Assembly (NCBI RefSeq): GCF_900230255.1
Contig: NZ_OCNJ01000012.1
Coordinates: forward strand, 58,050 to 122,049
Length of the DNA stretch: 64,000 nt
DNA from: Caenispirillum bisanense
GTDB taxonomy: Bacteria > Pseudomonadota > Alphaproteobacteria > Rhodospirillales > Rhodospirillaceae
Reading direction: 5' to 3'
The notes below the pieces were generated by a model that saw nothing but the letters and a program-made list of their open reading frames with translations, was not told where the DNA came from and made no database searches. How positions within the stretch are numbered: position 1 is the first letter of the stretch; the number at the start of each line of letters is the position of its first letter. Positions 8,464 through 18,137 of this stretch are shown one piece after another. The position numbers and the translations under genes are program-made.

Positions 8464-9936
8464 GTGAGCACCGAAAACAGCGTTCAGAGCGCCGAGAGCG
8501 CAAGCATCCTCGACCGGATGATGACCGAGGGCAAGCTGGCCCGCGAAGACGCCCAGCGTCCCTACGCCCGCGACCTGCTGTCCGAGTTCGTCGACCAGGT
8601 CCTCGCCGAGACCGGCGAGGCCAGCCAGGCCGACGTGGTCGAGCTGATCAACGCCCGCATCGCCCAGATCGACGAGCTGATCAGCGTGCAGCTCAACGAA
8701 ATCCTGCACCACCCCGACTTCCAGCGCCTGGAAGCCACGTGGCGCGGCATGCACTACCTGGTGTCCAACACCGAGACCTCGACCCGCCTGAAGCTGCGCG
8801 TCTTCAACGCCACCAAGGCCGAAGTCCTGAAGGACCTGGAGAAGGCGGTCGAGTTCGACCAGAGCACCCTCTTCAAGAAGATCTACGAAGAGGAATACGG
8901 CACGCTCGGCGGCACGCCCTACAGCGTGCTGGTCGGCGACTACGAGTTCGGCCGTCACCCGCAGGACGTGGCGCTGCTCGAGAAGCTGTCCAACGTCGCG
9001 GCCGCCGCGCACGCGCCGTTCATCGGCGGTGCGAGCCCGCTGCTGTTCGACATGGCGAGCTTCACCGAGCTGGGCCAGCCGCGCGACCTCGCCAAGATCT
9101 TCGAGAGCGCCGAGCTGATCAAGTGGCGGTCGTTCCGCGAGTCGGAAGACAGCCGCTACGTCTCGCTCGCCATGCCGCACATCCTGCTGCGCCTGCCCTA
9201 CGGCCCGAACACCAAGCCCGTCGAAGGCGTGAACTTCGTCGAGGACGTGGACGGCACCGACCACAGCAAGTACCTGTGGGGCAACGCGGCCTGGGCGCTC
9301 GCCCTGCGCATCACCACCGCCTTCGCCAAGTACGGCTGGATGGCGGCGATCCGCGGCGTCGAGGGCGGCGGCAAGGTCGAGGGCCTGCCGGTCCACACCT
9401 TCAAGACCGACGAAGGCGACATCGCACTGAAGTGCCCGACCGAGATCGCCATCACCGACCGTCGCGAAAAGGAACTCAGCGACCTCGGGTTCATCTCGCT
9501 CGTGCACTGCAAGAACACCGACTACGCGGCGTTCTTCGGCGGCCAGACCTGCAACAAGCCGAAGGTCTACAACACCAACGAGGCGAACGCCAACGCGCGC
9601 GTCTCCGCGATGCTGCCCTACGTGCTCGCCGCCAGCCGTTTCGCCCATTACATCAAGGTGATGATGCGCGACAAGATCGGCTCGTTCATGACGCGCGGCA
9701 ACGTCGAGAACTACCTCAACACCTGGATGGCCAGCTACATCCTGCTCGACGACGACGCCGGTCAGGCGACCAAGGCGCGCTACCCGCTGCGTGAAGGCCG
9801 GGTGGACGTGTACGACGTTCCGGGCCGCCCCGGCGTCTACCGCGCCAACGTCTTCCTGCGCCCGCACTTCCAGCTGGAAGAGCTGTCGGCGTCGATCCGT
9901 CTGGTGGCCGAACTGCCGGCTGCCGGCGCCCAGTAA
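8464..9936 (+). CDS. tssC: T6SS contractile sheath large subunit TssC (VipB)
   Basis: This 490-residue protein has the usual TssC length and sequence. Recognisable segments are the N-terminal helix with QLNEILHHPDFQRLEATWRG, then SVLVGDYEFGRHPQDV, then FGGQTCNKPKVYN near the C-terminal half. It forms the sheath with TssB around the Hcp tube. The GTG start at 8464 follows an AAAGGG ribosome site. Hcp begins 37 bases after its stop, so tssB, tssC and hcp are probably co-transcribed. Confidence 0.97.
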   Translation: MSTENSVQSAESASILDRMMTEGKLAREDAQRPYARDLLSEFVDQVLAETGEASQADVVELINARIAQIDELISVQLNEILHHPDFQRLEATWRGMHYLVSNTETSTRLKLRVFNATKAEVLKDLEKAVEFDQSTLFKKIYEEEYGTLGGTPYSVLVGDYEFGRHPQDVALLEKLSNVAAAAHAPFIGGASPLLFDMASFTELGQPRDLAKIFESAELIKWRSFRESEDSRYVSLAMPHILLRLPYGPNTKPVEGVNFVEDVDGTDHSKYLWGNAAWALALRITTAFAKYGWMAAIRGVEGGGKVEGLPVHTFKTDEGDIALKCPTEIAITDRREKELSDLGFISLVHCKNTDYAAFFGGQTCNKPKVYNTNEANANARVSAMLPYVLAASRFAHYIKVMMRDKIGSFMTRGNVENYLNTWMASYILLDDDAGQATKARYPLREGRVDVYDVPGRPGVYRANVFLRPHFQLEELSASIRLVAELPAAGAQ

Positions 9937-9973
9937 CGCCTGCGTGCAACGCATTTCATCCGGAGAGAAATAG

Positions 9974-10465
9974 ATGGCTCAGGTAATCCTCGACATTCCG
10001 TCGATCAAGGGCGAAAGCGGGCTGAGTGGCTACGAGGGCAAGATCCTCTGCGAAACCCTGTCGCACGACATGGAAATCGAGATCGAAATGACCTCGAACG
10101 CCCGTCGTACGGTCCACATTCCGACGGTCAACAACTTCGTGCTGTCGCGCAAGTGGGACTCGGCGTCGGTGAAGCTCATCGGCAACATGCTGCGCGCCAC
10201 CGTCGACAGCGCGCCGTGGAAGATCATCTGCCTGAAGGGCCTGGGTGAAACCGGCGCCATGCAGAAGCCCTTCCTGACGGTCGAGCTGGAGAAGCCGATC
10301 TTCTCGAAGTACAGCCTGGAAGTGAACGAAGGCGACACCACCGAGAACCTGGAAATCAACGCGGTGGTCGTCAGCTGGACCTACGAAGAGTACGACAGCG
10401 AGCAGAAGAAGACCGGCAACTGGTCGGTCAAGTTCGACACCATCTCCGGCAAGGTCGGGGAATAA
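9974..10465 (+). CDS. hcp: T6SS tube protein Hcp (TssD)
   Basis: This 163-residue Hcp-family protein has the expected beta-rich sequence, including a KGESGLSGYEGKI-like segment and EINAVVVSWTYEEYD near the end. Hcp hexamers stack into the inner tube that is fired from the cell. A GGAGAG ribosome site lies eight bases before the ATG. A very stable hairpin follows the stop at 10474-10505, as expected for the most abundantly made component of the locus. Confidence 0.96.
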   Translation: MAQVILDIPSIKGESGLSGYEGKILCETLSHDMEIEIEMTSNARRTVHIPTVNNFVLSRKWDSASVKLIGNMLRATVDSAPWKIICLKGLGETGAMQKPFLTVELEKPIFSKYSLEVNEGDTTENLEINAVVVSWTYEEYDSEQKKTGNWSVKFDTISGKVGE

Positions 10466-10473
10466 TCCCGGAA

Positions 10474-10505
10474 GTGCCCCTGCCGCCATCGGGCGGCGGG
10501 GGCAC
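10474..10505 (+). terminator. Strong hairpin directly after hcp
   Basis: The arms 10474-10487 and 10492-10505 form a 14-bp stem with a single T-G wobble and an ATCG loop. No T-run follows. It is therefore more likely a partial terminator or a 3' mRNA-protecting structure than a complete stop signal. It separates hcp from tssF. Confidence 0.6.
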
Positions 10506-10570
10506 CTCCCACCAAGACGAAGACACCCGGGCGCCGCGCCCTTCCGCGGTCGTCCAAACAAGGGTCACCC

Positions 10571-12364
10571 ATGCGGCGCGAAGATCTCTATTCCCACTAC
10601 GAGCGGGAACTGCTGTACCTGCGCCGGGCCGGGGAGGGCTTCGCCCGCGCCTACCCGAAGGTCGCCAAACGCCTCGCCCTCGGGCCGGAGAGCGCCGGCG
10701 ACCCGCACGTCGAGCGGCTGATCGAGTCCTTCGCCTTCCTGACCGCGCGCGTGCAGATGAACCTGGACCGGCAGTTTCCGGTCTTCACCGACGCGCTGCT
10801 CGACATTCTGTATCCGCATCTGTCGGCGCCCATCCCGTCGTGCGGCATCGCCCGCCTGGTGCCCGACGGCGACGCCGGCCAGTTGACCGAGGGGCACGTC
10901 CTGCCGCGCGGCACCGAACTGGTGGCGACGGCCGGCGAGGACGCCCGCTGCCGCTTCACCACCACGGCGCCGCTCACGCTCTGGCCGGTGGCGCTGACCG
11001 AGACCGCCGCCCAGGCCCCCGACGGCACGCCCTTCGAGGACGATGCGTCGGTCGCCGGCGTGCTGCGCATCGAATTGGCCGCCCAGGGTGTGCCGCTGCA
11101 CGAGACGGGCCTGCGCACCCTGCGCGTCTTCATCCACAGCGAGCCGACCGTCGCCGCCGCCCTCTACGAGGCTCTGACCTGCCACGTGCGGCAGGCGGTG
11201 GTGCGCTGCCCCGGCGCGCCCGACGTGCGGGTGCGCGGCGGCACCATCGTCGAGCCCGCCGGCCTCGGCACCGACGAAACCATGCTGCCGGTGCCGCCCA
11301 ACAGCCATCCTGGCTATGCGCTGCTGCAGGAATACTTCGTGTTCCCGCAGAAGTTCCTGTTCCTCGACATCACCCTGCCGCCCGGCGCGCTGAGCGGCGA
11401 GACGGCGACCATCCTGCTCGGCCTGTCGCGCCCGCTGCCGCAGCGCCTGCGCCTGCGCCACGACACCCTGCAACTCGGCTGCGTGCCGGTGGTCAATCTG
11501 TTCCGCCGCATCGCCGAGCCCATCCGCCTGGACCAGCGCCGCACCAGCTACCTCGTCACGCCCGACGCCCTGCGCGACCGCATCACCGAAGTCTATTCGG
11601 TGCTCGACGTCGCCGGCGTGCGCGACGACGGCACGCAGATCCGCTACGTGCCGCTGTTCTCCACCCGCCACGCCCTCGCCGGCGAGGACCCGGAGGCCTT
11701 CTGGTTCAGCAGCCGCGGCGCCGGCCTGCGGCAGGACCGTCCGGGCACCGACACCTGGCTGAGCCTCACCGACCTCAACTTCGACCCCGTGAAGCCGGCG
11801 GCCGAGACGCTGCTGGTCACCACGCTCTGCACCAACCGCGGCCTCGCGGAAGAAGTGCCGGCCAAGGCGCGGCTCTACCTGGAAGACGCAGCCCCCGTGG
11901 GCGAGGCCATGCTGCTCTACAAGCCGACCATCCCGCGCTACCGCAGCGGCAGCGGCGAGACGTCGTGGCGGCTGGTCAGCCAGATGGCGCTCAACCACCT
12001 GAGCCTGGTGTCGGGGCCGGAGGCGCTGACGGCCCTGCAGGAGATCCTGGTGCTGCACACGCTGGACGATCCGGCGGCGCGCATGCAGGTCAGTTCCCTG
12101 CGCGGGCTGGAGGTGCGGCCCATCGTGCAGCGCATCGGGCAGGATGCCTGGCGCGGGTTCTGCCGCGGCCTGCTGGTCACCATCGACGTCGACGAACGCG
12201 GCTTCGTCGGGGCCAGTCCGCTCGTCTTCGGCGAGGTGCTGTCCCGCTTCCTCGGGCTCTACGCCTCGATCAACAGTTTCGTGCAACTGCGCTTCCAGTC
12301 CTTGCAGCGCGGTGGAGAATGGCGCACATGGCGGTCTATTTCCGGCGACCAGCACGTCCTCTGA
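10571..12364 (+). CDS. tssF: T6SS baseplate subunit TssF (VasA/ImpG)
   Basis: This 597-residue protein shows the TssF N-terminus (YSHYERELLYLRRAGEGFA, residues 7-25) and the following DPHVERLIESFAFLTARV. Conserved C-terminal elements include ITEVYSVLDVAG and FLGLYASINSFVQL. Two TssF subunits and one TssG form the core of each baseplate wedge. The last 37 bases overlap the start of tssG, indicating coupled translation. Confidence 0.95.
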   Translation: MRREDLYSHYERELLYLRRAGEGFARAYPKVAKRLALGPESAGDPHVERLIESFAFLTARVQMNLDRQFPVFTDALLDILYPHLSAPIPSCGIARLVPDGDAGQLTEGHVLPRGTELVATAGEDARCRFTTTAPLTLWPVALTETAAQAPDGTPFEDDASVAGVLRIELAAQGVPLHETGLRTLRVFIHSEPTVAAALYEALTCHVRQAVVRCPGAPDVRVRGGTIVEPAGLGTDETMLPVPPNSHPGYALLQEYFVFPQKFLFLDITLPPGALSGETATILLGLSRPLPQRLRLRHDTLQLGCVPVVNLFRRIAEPIRLDQRRTSYLVTPDALRDRITEVYSVLDVAGVRDDGTQIRYVPLFSTRHALAGEDPEAFWFSSRGAGLRQDRPGTDTWLSLTDLNFDPVKPAAETLLVTTLCTNRGLAEEVPAKARLYLEDAAPVGEAMLLYKPTIPRYRSGSGETSWRLVSQMALNHLSLVSGPEALTALQEILVLHTLDDPAARMQVSSLRGLEVRPIVQRIGQDAWRGFCRGLLVTIDVDERGFVGASPLVFGEVLSRFLGLYASINSFVQLRFQSLQRGGEWRTWRSISGDQHVL

Positions 12365-13368
12365 TCGAGGACCTGCGGCACGAGCCGTACCGCTACGACC
12401 TGTTCCAGGCCATCGCCATCCTGGAGCGGTTCAACGCCGGCTGCGTGCCGCTCGGCACGGGCATCGACCCCGACGTGGAAGCCCTGCGCATCGAGCAGGA
12501 GCCGGGCCTCGACTTCCCCGCCAGCGACGTCGCCTCCATCCGCGACGACGTGGACGGCCGCCCGGTGCTGCGCACGCCGGTCATCGGCATCGCCGGCGTC
12601 AGCGGCCCGCTGCCCTACGCCTTCACCGAGACGCTGACCGAGCGGGTGTCGCGCCGCGACACTTCCATGGCGGCCTTCCTCAACGTCTTCAACCACCGCA
12701 TCGTGTCGCTGCTCTATCGCGTGCGGCGCGCCACCCTGCCGCTGCTCGACGGCCATCCGGAACGCTCGCTGCTGGCGCAGGCGCTGCGCTCCTTCGCCGG
12801 CATCGGCACGCCGGGCATGGAGAACCGGGTGGAGGACGTGGGCGACCGCGTGCTGCTCGGCTTCACCGCCCTGCTGGCCGACCGCCGCCGCTCCGCCGCC
12901 GGGCTGAAGGCGGTGCTGGCCGGCGTGTTCTCGGCGGCGGTGGAGGTGCGCAGCTTCGAGGGCCGCTGGCTCGACCTGGAGCCCGAGACCCACAGCCGCC
13001 TCGGCGGGGGCTCGGAAGAATCGCGCCGGCTCGGCGGGGGGGTGATGCTGGGCACGCGGGTGTGGGACCAGCACGCCGGCTTCCGCGTCGAGATCACCCT
13101 CGACCGCCTCGACAAGTACCAGGAGTTCCTGCCCACGGGGCGGAACTTCACCGCCCTGGTGGCGCTGTGCCGGTTCTATGCCGGCGAGACCACCGACATC
13201 GTGTTCGATCTCACCCTGAAGCGCCCGGCGGTGCCGGCCATGCGGCTGTCGCGGACGGCCGGGCGGCGGCTCGGCTGGACGACGTGGCTGCTCGGCCCGT
13301 CGGAAACGGCGGCCGACGACGGCCGCGTGCGCGTCGTGGTGACAAGCCAGCGGAAGGCCAGTGCATGA
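12328..13368 (+). CDS. tssG: T6SS baseplate subunit TssG (VasB/ImpH)
   Basis: This 346-residue protein begins with a TssG signature (LRHEPYRYDLFQAIAILERF). Family segments such as VSGPLPYAFTETL and TAFLN-like VFNHRIVSLLYRV follow. ATG 12328 was chosen because GGTGGAG lies ten bases upstream; ATG 12319 is also possible but sits only one base after that site. The frame overlaps the end of tssF. Its stop overlaps the start of clpV by four bases. Confidence 0.93.
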   Translation: MAVYFRRPARPLIEDLRHEPYRYDLFQAIAILERFNAGCVPLGTGIDPDVEALRIEQEPGLDFPASDVASIRDDVDGRPVLRTPVIGIAGVSGPLPYAFTETLTERVSRRDTSMAAFLNVFNHRIVSLLYRVRRATLPLLDGHPERSLLAQALRSFAGIGTPGMENRVEDVGDRVLLGFTALLADRRRSAAGLKAVLAGVFSAAVEVRSFEGRWLDLEPETHSRLGGGSEESRRLGGGVMLGTRVWDQHAGFRVEITLDRLDKYQEFLPTGRNFTALVALCRFYAGETTDIVFDLTLKRPAVPAMRLSRTAGRRLGWTTWLLGPSETAADDGRVRVVVTSQRKASA

Positions 13369-16007
13369 CCATCGACCTCAAGACGCTGATTTCCAAGCTC
13401 GACCGCAACGCCAAGAAGGTGCTGGAGCAGGCGGCCGCGCTGTGCGTGTCGCACACCCACTACGACGTGGAGCCCGAGCACCTGCTGACGGCGCTGGTCA
13501 AGAGCGGCGACGCGGTGGTCAAGTGCGTGCTCGACCGCTACGGCCTGTCGGCCAACGACGTGCTGAAGCCGCTCGACGACGCGCTGTCGCGGGTCAAGCG
13601 CGGCAACGTGCGCACGCCGGCCTTCTCGCCGCGGGTGCCTGAAATGCTGGAATGCGCCCTGCTCATGTCGGTGGCGCGGCTGGAAAGCCCGTCCATCGTG
13701 TCCTCGACGCTGCTGCTGGCGCCCCTGGAGCGCGACCCGCTGCGCGCCGTGCTGCTGGAGGCGGTGCCCGCGTTTGCCAAGATCGACATGGCGGAAGCGC
13801 TGGAGCTGCTGCCCGAGATGAACCGCGTCGGCGGCCCCGCCCGCACGGCGCTGGCGCCGCTGCTGCGCCCCGGTGCCGGCCCGGCCGGCGGTGCGGCGCC
13901 GGCGGCGGGCGGCGGCTCGGGCTCGGAAACCGAGGCGCTCGACCGCTTCACCACCGACCTGACGGCCCAGGCCAAGGCCGGCAAGCTCGACCCGGTCACC
14001 GGCCGTGAGGACGAGATCCGCCAGCTGGTCGACGTCATGATGCGCCGCCGCCAGAACAACCCGATCCTGGTCGGCGAGCCGGGCGTCGGCAAGACGGCGG
14101 TGGTGGAGGGCCTCGCCCTGCGCATCGCCGAGGGCAACGTGCCGCCGCCGCTGCGCAACATGGTGGTGCGCCAGCTCGACCTCGGCCTGCTGCAGGCTGG
14201 CGCCGGCGTGAAGGGCGAGTTCGAGGAACGCCTGCGCAAGCTCATCGCCGAGGTGGCGGCCCAGCCGGTGCCGGTGGTGATGTTCATCGACGAGGCCCAT
14301 ACGCTCATCGGCGCCGGCGGCGCGGCCGGGCAGAACGACGCCGCCAACCTGCTGAAGCCGGCGCTGGCCCGCGGCGAGTTCCGCACCATCGCCGCCACCA
14401 CCTGGAGCGAGTTCAAGCGCTACTTCGAGAAGGACCCGGCGCTCGCCCGCCGCTTCCAGGCCATCCCGGTGCAGGAGCCGGAACAGCCGGTCGCCTGCGC
14501 CATGCTGCGCGGCCTGGTGCCGAAGCTGGAAACGCACCACGGCGTGCGCGTGCTGGCCGGGGCGGTGGAGGCGGCGGTGGCGCTGTCGGCCCGCTACATG
14601 CCGGCCCGCCAGTTGCCCGACAAGGCCGTCAGCGTGCTCGACACCGCCTGCGCCCGCGTCGCCATCGGCCGCAGCGTGCAGCCGGCGCAGATCGGCCGCC
14701 TGGAAGCCGAACTGTCCATCCTCGACACCGAACGCGCCCAGCTGGAGCGCGAGCCGGGCGCGCCGGCGGAGGCGCAGGTGCGCCTCCTGGCCATCGCCGC
14801 CCGCGCCGATGCCGCCCGCGCCGACCTGGCGGCGCTGGAGGAGCGCCGGACGTCCGAGCAGGCGCTGCTGGAGAAGCTCGACGCCGCGCTCGCCGAGGGC
14901 GGCGACGTCGGTGCCGTGCCGGCCCTGCGCAAGGACCTGGCGGCGCTGCAGGGCGACGACCCGCTGGTGCCGTGGTGCGTCGACGAAGTGGCGGTGGCGC
15001 AGGTCATCTCCGAATGGACGGGCATCCCGGCCGGCTCGCTGTCGCGCGATCTGGCGACCACGGTCGGCGAACTGGACGCCCTGCTGCGCGAGCGGGTGAT
15101 CGGCCAGGATCAGGCCCTGACGGTCATCGCCAACGCCATCCGCGCCTACCACGCCGGCCTCGCCGAGCCGGGCCGTCCCGTCGGCGTGTTCCTGCTGTGC
15201 GGGCCGAGCGGCGTCGGCAAGACCGAGACCGCCCATGCGCTGGCCGACATCCTCTACGGCGGCTCGGCCAGCCTCATCACCATCAACATGAGCGAGTACC
15301 AGGAGGCGCATTCCGTCGCCACCCTGCGCGGTGCCCCGCCGGGCTACGTCGGCTACGGCCAGGGCGGCGTGCTGACCGAGGCGGTGCGGCGGCGGCCCTA
15401 TTCGGTGGTGCTGCTCGACGAGGTGGAGAAGGCCCACCCCGACGTCCTCGACCTGTTCTACCAGGTGTTCGACAAGGGCGTGATGGAGGACGGCGAGGGC
15501 GTTTCCGTCGACTTCAAGCACACCGTCATCCTGCTGACCAGCAATGCGGCGGAAGAGGTGCTGTCGCAGGACGCCGAGGCGGTGCGCGGCATCGAGGACA
15601 ACACGGCGCGCCTCAATGCCCTGGTGCAACTGGTGTCGCAGGACCTGCGCCGCCACTTCCGCACCGCCCTGCTCGGCCGCCTGACGGTGGCGCCCTTTCT
15701 GCCGCTGGCCGAGGCGCAGGTGCGCACCATCGTCGACATGCGCTGCGCCCGCGTCGCCGAGCGCTTCGCCGGGCAGCGCGGCCGCAGCCTGGTGTTCACC
15801 GAAGGCGCCAAGGCCGAAATCGTGCGCCGCGCCATGACGGCCGACACAGGCGCGCGCATGGTCGACAATGTACTGAACACCACCATCGTGCCGCAGCTCG
15901 CGCCGCTCATGCTCGCCGCCATGACGGAGGGGGCGGAATTCGGCGCCGTCACCGTCGACGCCGACGCCGACGGCCGTCTCACCTGCCGCCAGGCGGCGGC
16001 GACCTGA
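13365..16007 (+). CDS. tssH: T6SS sheath-recycling AAA+ ATPase TssH (ClpV)
   Basis: This 880-residue Hsp100 ATPase has an N-terminal Clp repeat domain (about residues 10-160). The first AAA domain has Walker A GEPGVGKT at 237-244 and Walker B FIDEAHTLIGAG. A coiled middle domain follows, then a second AAA domain with Walker A GPSGVGKT at 613-620 and the motif LLDEVEKAHPDV. ClpV rather than ClpB is supported by the gene context and by the ISKLDRNAKKVLEQAAALC N-terminus. It disassembles contracted TssBC sheaths using ATP. The ATG overlaps the tssG stop. Confidence 0.95.
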   Translation: MTIDLKTLISKLDRNAKKVLEQAAALCVSHTHYDVEPEHLLTALVKSGDAVVKCVLDRYGLSANDVLKPLDDALSRVKRGNVRTPAFSPRVPEMLECALLMSVARLESPSIVSSTLLLAPLERDPLRAVLLEAVPAFAKIDMAEALELLPEMNRVGGPARTALAPLLRPGAGPAGGAAPAAGGGSGSETEALDRFTTDLTAQAKAGKLDPVTGREDEIRQLVDVMMRRRQNNPILVGEPGVGKTAVVEGLALRIAEGNVPPPLRNMVVRQLDLGLLQAGAGVKGEFEERLRKLIAEVAAQPVPVVMFIDEAHTLIGAGGAAGQNDAANLLKPALARGEFRTIAATTWSEFKRYFEKDPALARRFQAIPVQEPEQPVACAMLRGLVPKLETHHGVRVLAGAVEAAVALSARYMPARQLPDKAVSVLDTACARVAIGRSVQPAQIGRLEAELSILDTERAQLEREPGAPAEAQVRLLAIAARADAARADLAALEERRTSEQALLEKLDAALAEGGDVGAVPALRKDLAALQGDDPLVPWCVDEVAVAQVISEWTGIPAGSLSRDLATTVGELDALLRERVIGQDQALTVIANAIRAYHAGLAEPGRPVGVFLLCGPSGVGKTETAHALADILYGGSASLITINMSEYQEAHSVATLRGAPPGYVGYGQGGVLTEAVRRRPYSVVLLDEVEKAHPDVLDLFYQVFDKGVMEDGEGVSVDFKHTVILLTSNAAEEVLSQDAEAVRGIEDNTARLNALVQLVSQDLRRHFRTALLGRLTVAPFLPLAEAQVRTIVDMRCARVAERFAGQRGRSLVFTEGAKAEIVRRAMTADTGARMVDNVLNTTIVPQLAPLMLAAMTEGAEFGAVTVDADADGRLTCRQAAAT

Positions 16008-16018
16008 GGGGAGGGGCC

Positions 16019-18127
16019 ATGGGACTGCTGAGCAAGGACCTGACGCAGGGCGACCAGTACTTCTCCATCAGCACGCCGCTCGGCAAGGACAAGGTGATCC
16101 TGCGCGAGATGGAAGGGGAGGAGTGGCTGTCGGGCTGCTTCTACTACAAGCTGACCATGATCGCCGAGGACGAGGACCTGTCGTTCGACAAGGTCATCGG
16201 CAAGGCGGCGACCATCACCGTGCGCATGACCACCGACGAGGACAAGCGCTACATCACCGGCATCATCACCAGCTTCGAGCTGATCCACTTCGACGAGCGC
16301 GAGGGCCTCGCCACCTACGAGGCGGAGCTGCGCCCGTGGCTGTGGCTGCTCAACCTGTCGGGCGATTGCCGCATCTTCCAGAACAAGTCGGTGCCCGAGA
16401 TCATCGAGGAGGTCTGCAAGGGCGCCGGCTATCCGCACGTCAAGAAGAGCCTGTCGGGCACCTACGCCAAGCGCGAATACTGCGTGCAGTACGGCGAGAG
16501 CGACTTCAACTTCATCTCGCGGCTGATGGAAGAGGAAGGTATCTTCTACTACTTCAGCCACACCATCTCGCAGTGCCAGATGGTGATCGGCGACGGCTCC
16601 AGCGCCTTCAAGAGCTGCCCGTCGGTCAGCAACCTGACCTACCGCCCGACCCGCGCCTTCGACGACGAGGACGACTACCTCACCTCGGTGCGCTATTCCC
16701 GCCAGGTGACCACCAAGACCGTCGGCCTCGACAGCTTCAACTTCGAGACGCCGTCGACGGACCTCTACGCCAAGGCGCAGGGGACCAAGGGCATCGGCAC
16801 GGTGAACAGCTACACGGGCCGCTACCTCAAGTCCAAGGAGGGCGAGAAGTACGCCAAGGTGCTGATGGAAGCCGCCGCGGCGGACGGCGAGATCATCAAG
16901 GGCAGCGGCCGCGCCCGCTCGCTGGTGGCCGGCTACAAGTTCAAGATCAAGGAACACCCGCGCAGCAGCGTGAACGCCGAATACGTGCTGCGCCGCCTGC
17001 GCGTCTCCGCCACCCGCACCGACTACACCGCCAGCTTCGAGGCCTTTCCCGCCAGCAAATCCTTCCGCCCGCCGCAGACGGCCTTCAAGCCGCGCATCCA
17101 CAGCTCGCAGACCGCCATCGTGGTCGGCAAGAGCGGCGAGGAGATCTGGGTCGACAAGTACGGCCGCGTGAAGGTGCAGTTCCACTGGGACCGCGAAGGC
17201 AAGAAGGACGACAAGAGCTCCTGCTGGATCCGCGTCTCCCAGGGCTGGGCCGGCAAGGCCTTCGGCGCCATGTTCCTGCCGCGCGTGGGGATGGAGGTGA
17301 TCGTCTCCTTCCTCGAGGGCGACCCCGACCAGCCCATCGTGACGGGTGCGGTCTACAACGCCGAGCAGACCATCCCCTACACGCTGCCCGCCAACTCCAC
17401 CAAGAGCACGGTGAAGACTCTGTCGTCCAAGCAGGGCACCGGCAAGTTCAACGAGATCCGCTTCGAGGACAAGAAGGACAGCGAAGAGATCTATGTTCAT
17501 GCCGAGAAGGACATGAACGTCGAGGTCCTGAACGACCTGACGCGCACCATCAAGCACGACCTGACCCAGACCATCGAGAACAACCACACCACGACGGTCA
17601 AGAAGGACAAGACCACGACGGTGCAGGAAGGCAACGAGGTCCACAAGGTCGAGAAGGGCACGCGCGACGTCGCCGTGAAGGACAACGAGACCCACAACAA
17701 CGACGCCGACTTCACCCACAAGGTCGCCGGCAACTACGAGCTGACGGTGGACGGCAACCTGACCATCACCGTCACCGGCGACGTGATCATGAAGGGCAAG
17801 TCGCTGACCTTCCAGTCGACCTCGGCCGGCATCGCCACCAAGTCGGCGACCACCACCGACATCGAGGCGGGCACGGCGCTCACCACCAAGGCCGGCACCG
17901 CCGCCACCCACAAGTCGGGCACCGCCATGACCGTGGAATCGGGGACCGCCATGGACATCAAGTCCTCCATGGCCATGAACGTGCAGTCGTCCATGGGCAT
18001 GAACCTGAAGGCCAACCTCAATTTCCAGGCCGAAGGGCTGCAGACCACCGTGAAGGGCAGCGCCATGGGCACCGTCGACGGCGGCGGCATGCTGATGCTC
18101 AAGGGTGGCCTGGTGAAGATCGGCTGA
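16019..18127 (+). CDS. vgrG: T6SS spike protein VgrG (TssI)
   Basis: This 702-residue protein has the gp27-like N-terminal domains (about residues 1-370), including a YGESDFNFISRLMEEEGI segment. The gp5-like OB domain follows (DKYGRVKVQFHWDREG and SSCWIRVSQGWAGKAFGAMFLPRVGMEV). The last 200 residues are Thr/Lys-rich short repeats expected to form a triple-stranded beta-helix needle, ending GGGMLMLKGGLVKIG. No catalytic C-terminal domain is seen, so it looks like a structural spike that carries separate effectors. It starts 11 bases after clpV with a GAGGGG site. Confidence 0.95.
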   Translation: MGLLSKDLTQGDQYFSISTPLGKDKVILREMEGEEWLSGCFYYKLTMIAEDEDLSFDKVIGKAATITVRMTTDEDKRYITGIITSFELIHFDEREGLATYEAELRPWLWLLNLSGDCRIFQNKSVPEIIEEVCKGAGYPHVKKSLSGTYAKREYCVQYGESDFNFISRLMEEEGIFYYFSHTISQCQMVIGDGSSAFKSCPSVSNLTYRPTRAFDDEDDYLTSVRYSRQVTTKTVGLDSFNFETPSTDLYAKAQGTKGIGTVNSYTGRYLKSKEGEKYAKVLMEAAAADGEIIKGSGRARSLVAGYKFKIKEHPRSSVNAEYVLRRLRVSATRTDYTASFEAFPASKSFRPPQTAFKPRIHSSQTAIVVGKSGEEIWVDKYGRVKVQFHWDREGKKDDKSSCWIRVSQGWAGKAFGAMFLPRVGMEVIVSFLEGDPDQPIVTGAVYNAEQTIPYTLPANSTKSTVKTLSSKQGTGKFNEIRFEDKKDSEEIYVHAEKDMNVEVLNDLTRTIKHDLTQTIENNHTTTVKKDKTTTVQEGNEVHKVEKGTRDVAVKDNETHNNDADFTHKVAGNYELTVDGNLTITVTGDVIMKGKSLTFQSTSAGIATKSATTTDIEAGTALTTKAGTAATHKSGTAMTVESGTAMDIKSSMAMNVQSSMGMNLKANLNFQAEGLQTTVKGSAMGTVDGGGMLMLKGGLVKIG

Positions 18128-18137
18128 GGATGCGACC

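Noticed and set aside
17401..18127. VgrG C-terminus considered as an effector domain
   Set aside because: The residues are short Thr/Lys/Gly repeats typical of a beta-helix needle and no catalytic motif is seen.
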